A stretch of DNA of 64,000 nt from Symbiodinium natans. Taxonomy: Eukaryota; Sar; Dinophyceae; Suessiales; Symbiodiniaceae. Of the stretch, positions 19,401 to 29,847 are shown in pieces. Location: positions 425,340 to 489,339 of the forward strand of contig CAJNDS010002195.1 in NCBI GenBank assembly GCA_905221605.1, read 5' to 3'. Every line of letters starts with the position of its first letter. The stretch's first letter is position 1. A program made the translations under genes and the position numbers. The notes under the pieces were generated by a model. The model was given only the letters and a program-made list of their open reading frames with translations, was not told the origin of the DNA and searched no databases.

Positions 19401-20358
19401 TCAGCGCAGACCCAGTTCTTTTTTGCGATTTTCAAGCTTTCGTGAAGACGGAGCTTCCCGTGCAAGATCCCAGCGATGATCAGTCGCTAGGTCGACTGTA
19501 GCCACAAGCACTGTGAGTCCCGCTTCCTCGGCGAGGCTCTCGACAAAGAAATGGTTGAAATGGATATCTCCCGAGCGACGCTCCCCTCCGAACAGGTGCA
19601 TAATCACAAACACTCGGTGCGGAGCACGACGGGCCTTGCGTATGGCCTGCCACCACTCCTCAATCGAAAAACCTGCTTCAGCCCGAGAGGAACCTTGCGA
19701 ACCAAAGCACTCCCACCATTCAGAATCCGAACATCCGAAATGAATGTCAAGGGGCCTCTGCTCGATGTCGTCGTCCTCCGCGGCAAACTGACCTGAGGCA
19801 GGGATACGCGACAGAAGACGGCTTGAAGACAAAGTCATGCCAATAATACGCAGATTTATACTCATCAGAATATGGACGGAGTGACTGCACCCCATAGGCA
19901 AGCGCATGTAGCAAGCATACCCAATCAAATACCGACGAAGATTCAGCTGAGGCAGAAGCTTAACATCACCCGCCTGCCTGGTACGGGACCATCCACTTCC
20001 GGCCCAGTCATCCCTAATCTCGATCGAGCCTCACATCAGTCAACAGGTAATCAAAGAAGCAGCACATCAACAGCTTGTAAGACTCCGTCTTTCTTGGGCA
20101 CACACGAAAACCCGCAATTGCTTTGACTTTGGAAAACGGCCTCCACGACCACATATTGCTGGGTAAATCGCTTCTGTGAAAATATTTGCAATACTCGCCA
20201 AAAGTGCCGCCAACAAACGCAAACTGCTGCTCAATCTTATCTTGGAGTTGCCCAGCTTTGCCAACAAAGTCAATGCAATTGTTTTTCTGCTTTGGACTTA
20301 GGGAGGAGGGCTTCCAACATAACAACCACTCGATCCTCCAAGAGCTGGTCGCTTGCAA
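19401..20358 (-). pseudogene. Fragment of dinoflagellate retroelement-type polyprotein
   Basis: Two minus-strand pieces with clear protein character. The first (20358-20014) includes QQFAFVGGTFGEYCKYFHRS, NMWSWRPFSKVKAIAGFRV and SYKLLMCCFFDYLLTDV. The second (19928-19401) includes CYMRLPMGCSHSVHILMSIN, FSIEEWWQAIRKARR and VFVIMHLFGGERRSGDI, then LTVLVATVDLATDHRWDL. This order, an RT-like LPMG...SHSV block followed by a HLFGGERR.GDI module, resembles multi-domain polyproteins I associate with dinoflagellate DIRS-like or related retroelements. The HLFGGERR block resembles SAM-binding motif I of methyltransferases. Catalytic RT motifs and flanks are missing, so it is a truncated relic. The family name is an inference from memory of motif order. 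Confidence 0.45.
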
Positions 20359-21405
20359 TGGAATTTGATTCTGCTTCTTTCAGACCCTGGCATACAAGTC
20401 TTCAGCCACAGCTTCCTTCACAATCTGCATCGCAGCTGACTGGCCGCCTAACTCGCAGCCAAACACGCTTCCAGCATATTCCAAAGAAGCAAGAGCTTAA
20501 GGCCACGCCGGGACTTTACTAGGTGGAGGTACGAGCGGTGTCGCATTGCTATTCACGGGGGTTGCTTCATGATAAGATTACAAAAGTGGTAGGCTACGAG
20601 ATTGATGCGCGAAGGGCAAGTTTTCACTGCCTCGGAAGGAGACTTGCTTGCTGCAGGCTGCTCTTTGGCAAGTGCCCGGTTCGTGTGTGTCGATTTGCCA
20701 GCAGAGTGGTGTTTGCGACGGAAGACATTAGGGCTAATGATGTCGATTATGGGGGTTTTGGAATTTAGAGGAGTTTGCAGCCCGGTGGGCCGGTAAAGTG
20801 CTGGGTTTTGCCATCTCCAAACTGAGGGTAAAGGGGCAAAAAGGGGTAGTTCTGCAAACATGGTCAGGTTTACTCGCCCCTTTTCGAGGTTGCCTTGACT
20901 TTGTCTGAAGAGAGTAGAACAGAGTTGCGGGCCGCTGGGAGCCATCACTATAGGTAAAGCGCTCATGCCGGCCGATCGAACTTCAAGAAAGTGGCTTGTC
21001 CTTTTCCGCCGAAAGGCCTTCTTAACACGTTCTCAGGCTTTGACCTTCTAAAATGCCAAGACTGCGCAAGTATAACATTAAACCCAGTGAGTTTGTGCCT
21101 TGCTGTGTTCTTCGCCTTGGCAACAACGTGGGCACCAAGATGAAGGAAACAAACCACGTTCGAACAGAACCCGGTGCCTTGCAATGCCCCTTATTTCTGC
21201 AGGGCCGTTCGCAACAGAGGCCATTATCAAAGCAAGGCGGAGGCCCGCTCTTGTTGCAGGCGCGGCCGGTGGCCGTGCTTTAGATTGAGGATTGATGCAC
21301 CCTTCCGGAACTTGTTGGCCTCCTTTCCAAAGGGCTGCTTTGCGGTCAGCCGATGGGACCAAAGAAAACAACCGCCGAGGCCGCCCAGCAGTTACTTCAA
21401 AGCTA
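20359..21405. other. No supported gene
   Basis: Several 60-130-codon frames are open on both strands with no motif. No clear repeat was seen apart from the copy at 21659. Confidence 0.35.
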
Positions 21406-21708
21406 CTAAAGCTTCGGTTTTGGCCGCGACCGCCGCTGCAGAAGACCTTGCCAAAAAACAAGAGCTTTGTGCAAAAGGATTCCGAGCACCTTGTAGCCAC
21501 CATCCAGAATGGACAAGAGTGTCCCAGCCGTACTCTTCCCTGCACCGTTGACGCCAGTAACTCTGTGCTGGCAGCAAAAGCTCTTGCATTGGCTTGGCCG
21601 CAATGACGTAGTCCCCAAAGGACCAACATGCAAAGACGCGCCAGTTTCTCGCTGCAGGAACGTTTGTGGACTGTACATTAGACTCCGCGCGCTCAGCTCA
21701 CTCAACAA
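21406..21708 (-). pseudogene. ABC-transporter ATPase fragment (Walker A)
   Basis: The minus frame contains VTGVNGAGKSTAGTLLSIL, an almost canonical Walker A (GxNGAGKST) as in ABC transporter nucleotide-binding domains, most like the ABCA/ABCG-type phrase with Asn. Only about 45 codons around the motif look conserved. There is no Q-loop, LSGGQ signature or Walker B in the neighbourhood. It is immediately flanked by the 50-bp repeat and the 260-bp inverted repeat, so it is best read as one exon captured or stranded by mobile repeats. It would not make a working ATPase. Confidence 0.5.
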
Positions 21709-21709
21709 T

Positions 21710-21969
21710 AATGCTCAGATGTCCGCAAAAAGCATGAAAACGGCACAGCGAGTTTCCAGCCCATGACGCGTGCTTGCAAAGTGCAGTGCAGAGCGCCCCA
21801 CTCGAGTGACCATGCAATACGCTGTTTTGCTAGAAGCCAGCATAGTAAATCCAGTTAGACGTTTCCGTCTGGCACATTTGGCATATGACAAGCCATCCAA
21901 ACCATCTCAGACATGATGGTGGCAGCAGTTTTCAAAGCAGTCCGGCTCGCTTCCAAGAGAAGTCTGTGC
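21710..21969 (+). repeat. Long inverted repeat, left arm
   Basis: About 260 bp that matches the reverse complement of 22476-22732 at roughly 88 percent by eye. Shared blocks include AATGCTCAGATGTCCGCAAA, AGTGCAGTGCAGAGCGCCCC and TTTCAAAGCAGTCCGG. The arms are separated by about 506 bp. A transcript through it could form a long hairpin. It may be a foldback transposon or an inverted duplication. Confidence 0.9.
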
Positions 21970-22475
21970 TGACTAAACCCACACCCCCTCTGGACTCAAT
22001 AGCAAAGTTGCTGTGCCAGAGTGCGCTCGCACCAAGAACCAGCCTCGCATAAGCAACTGCTCGCTGTTGGTTGCCGCTTGGACGCGCTCTGGGCCCCCCT
22101 TTGGGCTTGCTGGCGCTTGGGAGCTTCTCATTCTCTGCATTCGCACTAAACTGCCACACGGAGTTAGCCCAGCGCGGTGAGAAATGCATGCGAAGCATCC
22201 GAAACTCGAAGACGACGGCCGCTCAAGGTTCCAGACACCTTGGCGATCGTCGACGCTTTGGAAAAAGAGGATTCGGATACAGGTCAAACTTGCCCGCCGC
22301 CGCCCTTCCGGCCGCCAAGACGGTCGTCGGTCCAGACTCGACAGTGGCTCATTCCTTACTTCTGAGGCTTCGCTGCAGTGGTGAACGGAGCTGGATGCAA
22401 ACCAGCTAGACTTTGACAACGCAAACCGGTGTTGTGGTTCTGCTGGGCCGTGGTGTTAGCATGAATTTTCTTTTG
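21970..22475. other. Spacer between inverted-repeat arms
   Basis: Unique sequence of about 506 bp. Open frames of 60-150 codons on both strands show no recognised motif. If the arms are transposon termini, this would be the internal region, but no transposase is visible. Confidence 0.4.
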
Positions 22476-22732
22476 CACAGGCTTCTCTTTGGAGCGAACC
22501 GGACTGCTTTGAAAAGCTGCGACCGCCATCATGTTTGAGATGACTTCGATGGCTTATCATGTGCCAAATGTGCTAGAAACGCCTAACTGGATTTACTGTG
22601 CTGGCTCCTAGCAAAACAGCGTATTGCATGGTCGCTCGAGTGGGGCGCTCTGCACTGCACTTTGTAAGCACGCGTCATGGGCTGGGAACTCGCTGTGCCG
22701 TTTTCATGCTTTTTGCGGACATCTGAGCATTA
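22476..22732 (-). repeat. Long inverted repeat, right arm
   Basis: Reverse-complement partner of 21710-21969, with scattered substitutions and small indels (for example one arm lacks several bases in the CGTTTCCGTCTGGCACA region). The outer end at 22732 and the outer end of the left arm share TAATGCTCAG. Confidence 0.9.
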
Positions 22733-22751
22733 GAAAACTCCCTTGTTCTTC

Positions 22752-23048
22752 TCACATCGAACTTGGGAAGCTGGTCTTGTCCGTAAGAAGTTCTTCAATG
22801 TGGTTTGCTGTTTTCCTCAGTTCTTCCCGAACTCCTTCTCCCAGGCTCTCTTTGACATCTTTGTTTCAGGGGGCAAGATTCTTTCCAGCATCTCCAAGGC
22901 CAGCAAGTTCTCATACTCGCTTCGTAGCTTCTTCCAGACCAACAACCTCTTCATTCTTGTTTTTTCGTCTGGAACAAATGTCGATTGGGCTGCAAGACGT
23001 CGTGGCTCTGGTGTCTCCTGGATCTTCCTTGTTCTTGTCGAAGTTCAT
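22752..23048 (-). pseudogene. Single-frame gene fragment with two internal stops
   Basis: One minus frame reads MNFDKNKEDPGDT, NEEVVGLEEATKRV, stop, ELAGLGDAGKNLAP, stop, NKDVKESLGEGVREELRKTA, NHIEELLTDKTSFPSSM, stop. The sequence stays protein-like (charged, helical) across both stops in the same frame, which points to a pseudogene or a stop-rich relic. No family is recognised. It lies just outside the inverted-repeat right arm. Confidence 0.4.
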
Positions 23049-25150
23049 AATCTCTGCAGGCATCCTTGTGCCCAACGAAAAAAGCACTTTTCAGCACTAC
23101 TGGAGCCAAACTGCAAACAAAGAAATGTCAGGATGCAGGTGCCCGTGTAAGCTTCATGCCGTGCTTTTGCAACTCTTGGCAGCGACAGGACAAGTTTATT
23201 CTTTCTTCTCTGTGGGTTTGCTGCGACATCCCAAATGAAATATATTTTCCACCAACCTCCAGGCCTTCTAGTGGAGATTCTGTCTGGCTGCCTCAAACAC
23301 AAGAACTGCGCCAAAGCTCGCCTGAATGAGCCACGGAAAGTGAGGCCGCCGTGCTCGAGTGCTCCCCAAGCAGCCTGGCTCCGCACTGGGCGGGTATGCG
23401 GGCCTGGCTCACCCTCGAAGTTCAGGCTTGTGGTCGCCAGCCTTGTTTTTGCATCTCGTTTCTTTTTCCTTCTTCTTCATCTTCTTTGTCTTTTTTTTTT
23501 TTTCGTCTTCTGATCATCTCTCGGTGGTCTGGGTGAGGTAGAAGGACTCGAATCGTCTTCTTCTTTGACGATCTCAAGGGAGCAGGAAGGTCCATCTTCC
23601 TCGCTCTTGTCTTGCTGCTTGTGTTGGTTTCCCCAGACAACCAGCTGCATGTTGTTGTCCACTACCACTGCGGTGAGGGCAAGGATCCTCGCTCTCGGAT
23701 CCGCTGGACTGCACGTTCAGCACTGTGTTCTCCCTTGTCGGGCTTCGTGACAGGTCTTCTTTTGCTTATTTTCGGTCTTTCTGTGCTGCCACTGCCTGCT
23801 CTCCCCCAGTAGGCTTCCAGGGTGCTGTTCAAGTTCACCTGCACAGGCATTGCTAAGAAGAACGCCAGTCCGACAAGAAGAAGAAATAACATAGTTTTTT
23901 ACAATACATCGTACTCGTTTATCTACAACGAATCTTCCTCTATTTTGTGCCTCGGCAGCAGGGGCCAGGACGATCTTTGTCGTGTAGCTGCTTCTGCAGC
24001 CAAACCCAATGAACTTCGAGTCCAGGTGTCGCTTCATGTAGTCGCCACTCTCACCGTCGAAGATGGTCGAAGGCTCTCTACTTTAGGTTCTTTGCTTGGG
24101 CAATGACAAGTTCACGGAATGATACAATCCTTTCACTTGCACCCTTCACACAATGCTCCATGCCTCTTGCTATGATTGTTGGCATGCTCATGTGCAATCA
24201 TATTGGCAAGATCTTCACCAGCTGTTCGAGAAACAACATTCAGCTGTTGATGGGTTGTGCGTGGATTTGACCATGCACAACCAAGATTTGTCCGGATTCT
24301 TTGTCAGTATTCTTTTTTATGATGTTGCTGATGAAGATCTTGATGAGGCCCTGAAAGGAGTTGTCGTCACTGTGGATCTTGTGGACAATCTTTCAGTTAT
24401 GAAGACGATTTGTGGACGCCATTGCTTGCTCCATGACAAACGAACGGCTCTATTTCTGGAAGCTGTTAAAGTGTTGTTCAAGTTTTCGCTTTTCGTGGTC
24501 GGAGGACAGGCTGCATGCCACGCAGCGGTCAGTTGGTGTGAACACTTGTTTTTCAGCCAATGCCTGCTGAATTTTCGTGTGTGTTGGAGTATGAAGAGGG
24601 AAACCTCTTTTTGGGTTTCCACGTGGACTTGCAGCAGTTGCGCATCAAGTATGTGCAGCAATCGAGTGGATTCGGATGTTCTATGCAGATTGTTCCGCAT
24701 GACCACGCATATGGGGGACCCGTTCTACGAGACAATGCTCGAGCGCATTTGTAGCTTTCGTGACTAACACTTTTGTTGCCCATGTGCAATCATGGGGGGC
24801 TTCCTCGGACGACAGCCTCAACCTGTTTCCGAAGTCTTCAGGCCCACCGGGCCCCATCAGTTCGTCGGTGGAGATGTACATTTGTCGACGAGTGGCCCAG
24901 GAGGTTAGCCGTGCTTTGACTCCTCCGGAAGCGCTTCCGGCCTGGGCCCACCCTGATGAAGGAAGACATGGATCATCTCCTCCTCCTCGTTGCCGCACTC
25001 CGGCCCTTCCTTGTGCGTCAGAAGCGGTCGTGCCCGCCTCTCCCCCGACATCGTCCAGCAGTGAGAGATGAGCCGAGCACGTCAATTCAGCTTGTTGTGT
25101 CGAATGCCAGTGCTGATTCTTACGTGCTCCGATGAGCTGTCAGTGATTCT
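23049..25150. other. No supported gene; poly-T tract
   Basis: Includes a T-rich tract near 23455-23510. Frames of up to about 200 codons (for example 24153-24767 plus) lack motifs and change composition abruptly. A plus frame at 24790-25071, Pro/Ser/Ala-rich with SGPPGPISSSVEMYICRR, may be an upstream part of the fragment at 25157. I could not support it separately. Confidence 0.35.
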
Positions 25151-25156
25151 AAGCCC

Positions 25157-25570
25157 TTGTCAGCTACGCCTATGCCTATGCAGGTCGACAGCAAGTTGGA
25201 GTACAGCACGGCTTCACATGTCTCGCACACTGTTCGCAATGTGGACGAGGCCAAAAGGGGCTTCCTTACCCGCAATTGGAAAAAATGCAAAAATGACAAA
25301 GAGGTCAGTGCATGGATTGAAGGGCTCACGTTGAGCAAAGCCAACCGCACCAAGTTGGAAACTTGGACAGCGCATGTCCAAAAATGTCACTCAGATTCCG
25401 GAAGGACCAGAGATTCCTCCTCCATCAGACGAGTGGATTTGCGTCAAGCCCAGCACCGGATCGGAGCTGTGGGTCAAATTCATGGATACATCGAGGTTGA
25501 ATGATCGCTTGGTGGCCCCTCTGGGGCCTGTTTGTGTTATTCTGCTGTACATGCGATTTGCTGCACTACA
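25157..25570 (+). pseudogene. Frame-shifted gene fragment, unrecognised
   Basis: The plus frame from about 25160 reads QVDSKLEYSTASHVSHTV, KRGFLTRNWKKCKNDKEVSA and WIEGLTLSKANRTKLETW. At about 25380 the coding character moves to the next frame, giving NVTQIPEGPEIPPPSDEWIC and GSELWVKFMDTSRLNDRL. The two pieces abut, so one frame change or a very short intron separates them. After about 25540 the frame stops looking coding. I do not recognise a domain; the content is that of a soluble host or retroelement protein. Confidence 0.4.
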
Positions 25571-26040
25571 CGTCGGATCCATGAAAGTTTTCGTTTTCTT
25601 GGCTTTCCGTTTTGAAACCTTTTTGATTTCATGCAGGGGCGTGCAGCACCTTTGGCATACTGCACGCAACGAAGCTATTGCCAGAGGTGGGAAGGGATCG
25701 AGGACGCTTGATCCTGTACCTGCAAAAAAGCTGGGCCCTTGAGCCAGCAAGATTAGTGAAACAGTTTTATTCTCGCAAGGCAGTTTTATGTTTTTAGGCG
25801 ATTTAGCCATTGTTGTGCTTCACTGCTGCAATCTGTCAGAGTGAGCATGGTCATGAGGGCATGTGCATTGGACAACCAGGCAACTAATTAGCGACTCTAT
25901 GTCGCCCTCCACAACCAGAAGGCGGGACCGAGTAAAGTCTTTCAAGTTGTGGTCGAAAGCGTATGAAAACGGCCGCGATGGTCGCGCATCAGCTGTCATT
26001 GCGGAAGCCCAGCGTTTTGGCATCGCTTTGGCTTTCTAGA

Positions 26041-26268
26041 TCTTAAAGTGCTGAGAGTCACGAAGACTCAGGTGCGCCATGCTCGTAATTAAATGTCGTG
26101 ACTTTTGAAAGTCCGTGTCTGAAAAGTGCTGACACTTGCGAGGATGAGGCAGCTTGCGCCATTCTCGTGTCGTGACTTTGCTTCGTTCGTTGTTTGCGCC
26201 TGAAAAGTGACGAGAGCTTCGAGGATGAGGCTTGTGTGGCATTCATATGGTGCTGCAACCTGAAAAAC
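26041..26268 (+). repeat. Imperfect tandem repeat, about 60-80 bp unit
   Basis: Four units starting at about 26041, 26118, 26199 and 26259 with the lead (CC)TGAAAAGTGCTGA or a variant, followed by a GCGAGGATGAGGC-like block and TCGTGACTTT. Units are diverged. Short minus frames across it have no meaning of their own. Confidence 0.6.
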
Positions 26269-28016
26269 CCCGCCGAAAGTCAGAGTAATAGACAGGCACA
26301 TTAGTTCGGATCTCGTGTCGCGCATCGTGTCGGTTCGCTGTGTACGTGACGCGTGTCTGCGTTCGGGTTCGTGGCCGCTGTCAGGTTCGCTTTTCACTTT
26401 CGTGTATTATGGACCAAACATGGTTTGGGGCAGAGGTCTCATGAGACTGTGTGGACCAGCGAGACTCAGCGAGACCCTTCCGATTCCAATTTCAGGATGG
26501 ACTTCACTCGGAGACGCACTTGCAAAAGAGAGATTTTGAGGAGCAAGCCAGGAGGCGTTTTCTGCGTTTTCTTACAGTCTCGTCGCATGGGCTGCATGAA
26601 TTTGGACGCACTATCTCTGTCTGCGGAGGCATGAGTGCACGTCGCCAACATAGAGCTTTCCAGCTTCGTCTGCTTGACGAAAAGAAGATGCAAATAGACC
26701 CCTGGGGCGCCCCAAGTGACTTCAGCGAGGAGCCCCGGCGCCCTTGAGCATTTTGAGCTGTCTTTGGAGAAGCTTGAATCCCGAGTTTAGGTTTAATGTG
26801 TTACAGCTGTGCTTCCATAATCGCATTTTTAAAAGTTGCGTGGTCGGTTCAAGTCAGACCCTTGTGTTCTCAAGTTTGGGCCAAGCCCGCCAGACCTCAT
26901 TGCCCTTGTGAAACCTTCCTGTGAGACATCAACCGGCGCCCTGCAAGTTCCAAGCGTATGGATGGGATCGGACTGCCTGCATCTAGTGCTAGATCATCGG
27001 ATCTGTAACTTGCCGTCTTGGTCATGGCTGTTGCATTTTCGCAGACCTTTGGGCAGTTGCTCGGCAGGGTATGTTGGGTGTGGAGCTGGTGTACAGCTAC
27101 ATGTTCCCCCTGTAGCCGCCCAGCCTTATAAATATCAAGGTTCAGCTTTCTATATGTGGCCAGCACTCGGGATTCAAGATCAGGCCAGATTCGCATACAG
27201 GCTTCGATTTGGCGAGGCTCAGAAAAGGCAAGCAAGGATGGGAGCCAGATCAAGGTGGGACATGCAAGGAACCTTCTAGCTCAAGCAGGGCTCCTGCGAG
27301 CAAGAGGGCGCGAGAAGGGGGGTAAAACCAACGCATCCGCAGTTCGCAGGTAGTCATGGCCGACATGCAAACCAAGGTGTTGAGTCGAGAAATTCACCTA
27401 CTCAGTGTGGGAAGGCCCGCGACTACCTCTGGGATGGTTGGGTGTAGGGGACACGGAGCGAAGAACCAAAACGCAGGGTGAGTGAACAGCTTGGGGAACG
27501 AGCCTCAAGCTGTTCGTTCTTTGGGGCTCAACCAACCTGTGGCTTTTGCTGCGGGGTTTGTGTAGGCTGGCTTGCCCAAGCAAAGCGAACCTGTTTTGTA
27601 ACATATCGCATGGCTAGTCAGAAGCTGTAGGCCGTTGAGTTTTGCTCCATTTGATCCTTGGCTCTTTCAAGCGCCAGGGCCCGCTTTGGGGGTTAAAGGA
27701 CTGATGAAAGAGTGGTGTCTCTCTGCAGTGCAAGAAACAGACACTGACGGGGTGCCATGTCTGCTTGGTAGATCAGAACCCTGGCAAAGGCTTCCAGGAA
27801 CAGCCCTCAATCCTCAGCCTTAGCCCCAGCCTCGAACCTCGGATTCTGGCCCTTCTTGGTTCACCCCTCTTTGGTCACGGATGAAAGTGCCACAGTGTAG
27901 GGTTTCAATCTGCAACATGCAGGCCAGCATGAGCTGTTCGCTTGCAGGCTTTCGTCACCAAGGGCTTGCGTGGGCCAGTGTCTGCAGGTTTTGACATTAG
28001 CTATGGTGGGCTCTTG
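26269..28016. other. No supported gene
   Basis: A 98-codon plus frame at 26451-26747 (with DEKKMQIDPWGAPSDFSEEP near its end) is the most protein-like piece but is not convincing. The remainder shows no motif or repeat. The 5' LTR of the downstream Copia-type element should lie somewhere upstream of 28516, but I could not find one. Confidence 0.35.
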
Positions 28017-28167
28017 CCTACCTACCTACCTAACTTACCTGCCTACCTACCTACCTACCTACCTACCTACCTACCTACCTACCTACCTACCTACCTACCT
28101 ACCTACCTACCTACACGCACGCGCACGCGCACGCGCACGCGCACGCGCACGCGCACGCGCACGCGCA
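28017..28167 (+). repeat. (CCTA)n then (CGCACG)n microsatellites at gap edge
   Basis: About 96 bp of CCTA/CTAC tetramers followed by about 54 bp of alternating CGCACG that runs straight into the N gap. The Leu-Pro-Thr-Tyr translation is an artefact. The repeat probably caused the assembly break. Confidence 0.95.
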
Positions 28168-28267
28168 NNNNNNNNNNNNNNNNNNNNNNNNNNNNNNNNN
28201 NNNNNNNNNNNNNNNNNNNNNNNNNNNNNNNNNNNNNNNNNNNNNNNNNNNNNNNNNNNNNNNNNNN
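28168..28267. other. Assembly gap (100 N)
   Basis: Exactly 100 N, the usual placeholder for a gap of unknown size. Reading frames that bridge it are meaningless. The missing piece may hold more repeat or the 5' LTR of the element that follows. Confidence 0.99.
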
Positions 28268-28515
28268 CAGTCATACCTGCTTGTTTTCTTGTGCAGACGA
28301 CAACATCATCTCACACGGGGAGCAAAACAACAACACAACACCAGCAGTCGAGTGGCTTGTGCATGCGTGTGACAGTAGCACCACAGCAGCATACTTTCCC
28401 TTGTCGTGTTTTGGTCGCGATTTGCAAGAGCAGTCTCCCAAGTATCGACCCGAAAGCCTTGGATGCCCAAAGCACCAGGAGCCACCGTCTTTTGTGGTAG
28501 ACGCCTTAGCGCACC

Positions 28516-29847
28516 ATGGAAAAGGAGCCAATGGAGGTGGAACAAGCCATGAGCGAGACAATGGTCCGCTCTATCAGCGAGCTGGAGGGTATGCGAGAGG
28601 GAGCGCGAGCGCGCAGGATGCTACTCGTGGACGAGCACCGGGTGAACAGAATCACCGAGGAAGAGGAGCGACTCGGTCCCCTACAAGACGAGGAGACTTC
28701 ACCGGTCACGATCTACGTCCCATCACCCCCGCCATCCGAAGAGGAGACGGCGGAAGGAGCCGAAGATGTGACAATGATGGAGCAACCATCATCCCATCGA
28801 GCCAGAGCGCCCACGATGGTGGAGCGGCCGTCCTCCCACAAGGCCACAGCGCCCACGCTGATGCGGCCAACACCCAAGACATTGAGGAAGAAAGAGGCCC
28901 CGAAGAAGGAAGAGGAGACCTCGACGGAAGAGAAGAAGACCTCGGAGGAAAGATCCGACGGCTACGAGATAAATGGCAACGACCCAGAGGCCTGGCGACG
29001 CTTCATGGAAGCGAGGGCAGCCAAGAACGCTACATCGAAGCCCAAGAAGGAGAAGCCGGCAGAGGAGCGGAGGCCTATGGAGGAAAGGCCCGTCGTTCGG
29101 GAACCGAGTGGGCCACCTCCGGGCTACCTCACCGGACCGACCCGGAAAGGCAAGCGTCGCTTCACGAGCTCCGGCTGGCTGACTTGGATATGTCGCCGCT
29201 TCGAAGGGTCCTGGCAGACGCTCGTCAACAACGAGACCGACGACCCTTATTGCATGGTGTGTCAGAAACGAGCAGCAGAGTCCCACCTGATGTCGGAGCC
29301 GCATACCGAGAACTTGAAGAGCTACATGGCGAGAGCACAATCCGAACAGGTGACAGTCCGGCAGGTCCCTGTCGACTGGAACACCTGGAAGCAAGCGATG
29401 AACGAGCCATTGGAGCTCGAGATTGGTCCTCGCCAAGGGAGAGGATTCGCAATCCACGCCCTCGGACCGGACAGCTCCATGGGAACCGAGACCGTACCGG
29501 GACCAGCGACCCTGGAGATTGTGACCGCGGAGGAGGCCAGAACTTTCTGCAGCGCCCAAGGCAGCGGGTGCAACGATCTCGATGTCGGATTCCGACGAGG
29601 ACAACTGGGGGGATTGGCGACCAGCAAAGGCTGGACCAGCGACACCGGATGCCGCCCGCGGGGCGAGCATTCCGGAACCTGCAACCCGCCAGCAACGTGG
29701 CAGCAACCTCCCATGGAACCGATTGCGGCCAACGCCACAATCACGGAGCACACAAGAGGCCCGACTCCACGGCATGGACGCAGCGAACTGAAGGCAACTC
29801 CACCGTGGAGGGAGAGCCTTTCCTCCAGAGGATTCCATCTGGATTGA
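28516..29847 (+). CDS. Copia-type Gag-like protein with U1-like zinc finger
   Basis: A 443-codon frame starting MEKEPMEVEQAMSETM in a CCATGG context. Residues 1-190 are charged and disordered (many Glu/Lys/Pro, with repeats PSSHRARAPT and PSSHKATAPT). After a basic patch (GPTRKGKRRFTSSGWLTW) comes YCMVCQKRAAESHLMSEPH, which fits a C2H2 zinc finger of the U1/matrin type (C-x2-C-x8-H-x5-H). This would be the nucleic-acid-binding part of Gag. From about 29575 the protein-like sequence moves to the next frame (MSDSDEDNWGDWRPAKAG, 29582-29791), so the real product probably does not use this frame's last 90 codons. The role is inferred from position before the RT. Confidence 0.55.
   Translation: MEKEPMEVEQAMSETMVRSISELEGMREGARARRMLLVDEHRVNRITEEEERLGPLQDEETSPVTIYVPSPPPSEEETAEGAEDVTMMEQPSSHRARAPTMVERPSSHKATAPTLMRPTPKTLRKKEAPKKEEETSTEEKKTSEERSDGYEINGNDPEAWRRFMEARAAKNATSKPKKEKPAEERRPMEERPVVREPSGPPPGYLTGPTRKGKRRFTSSGWLTWICRRFEGSWQTLVNNETDDPYCMVCQKRAAESHLMSEPHTENLKSYMARAQSEQVTVRQVPVDWNTWKQAMNEPLELEIGPRQGRGFAIHALGPDSSMGTETVPGPATLEIVTAEEARTFCSAQGSGCNDLDVGFRRGQLGGLATSKGWTSDTGCRPRGEHSGTCNPPATWQQPPMEPIAANATITEHTRGPTPRHGRSELKATPPWRESLSSRGFHLD

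Noticed and set aside
27942-28515. N-terminal part of a 998-codon plus frame with Leu-Pro-Thr-Tyr repeats
   Set aside because: It translates a CCTA microsatellite and bridges 100 N of unknown true length, so it cannot be a supported N terminus.
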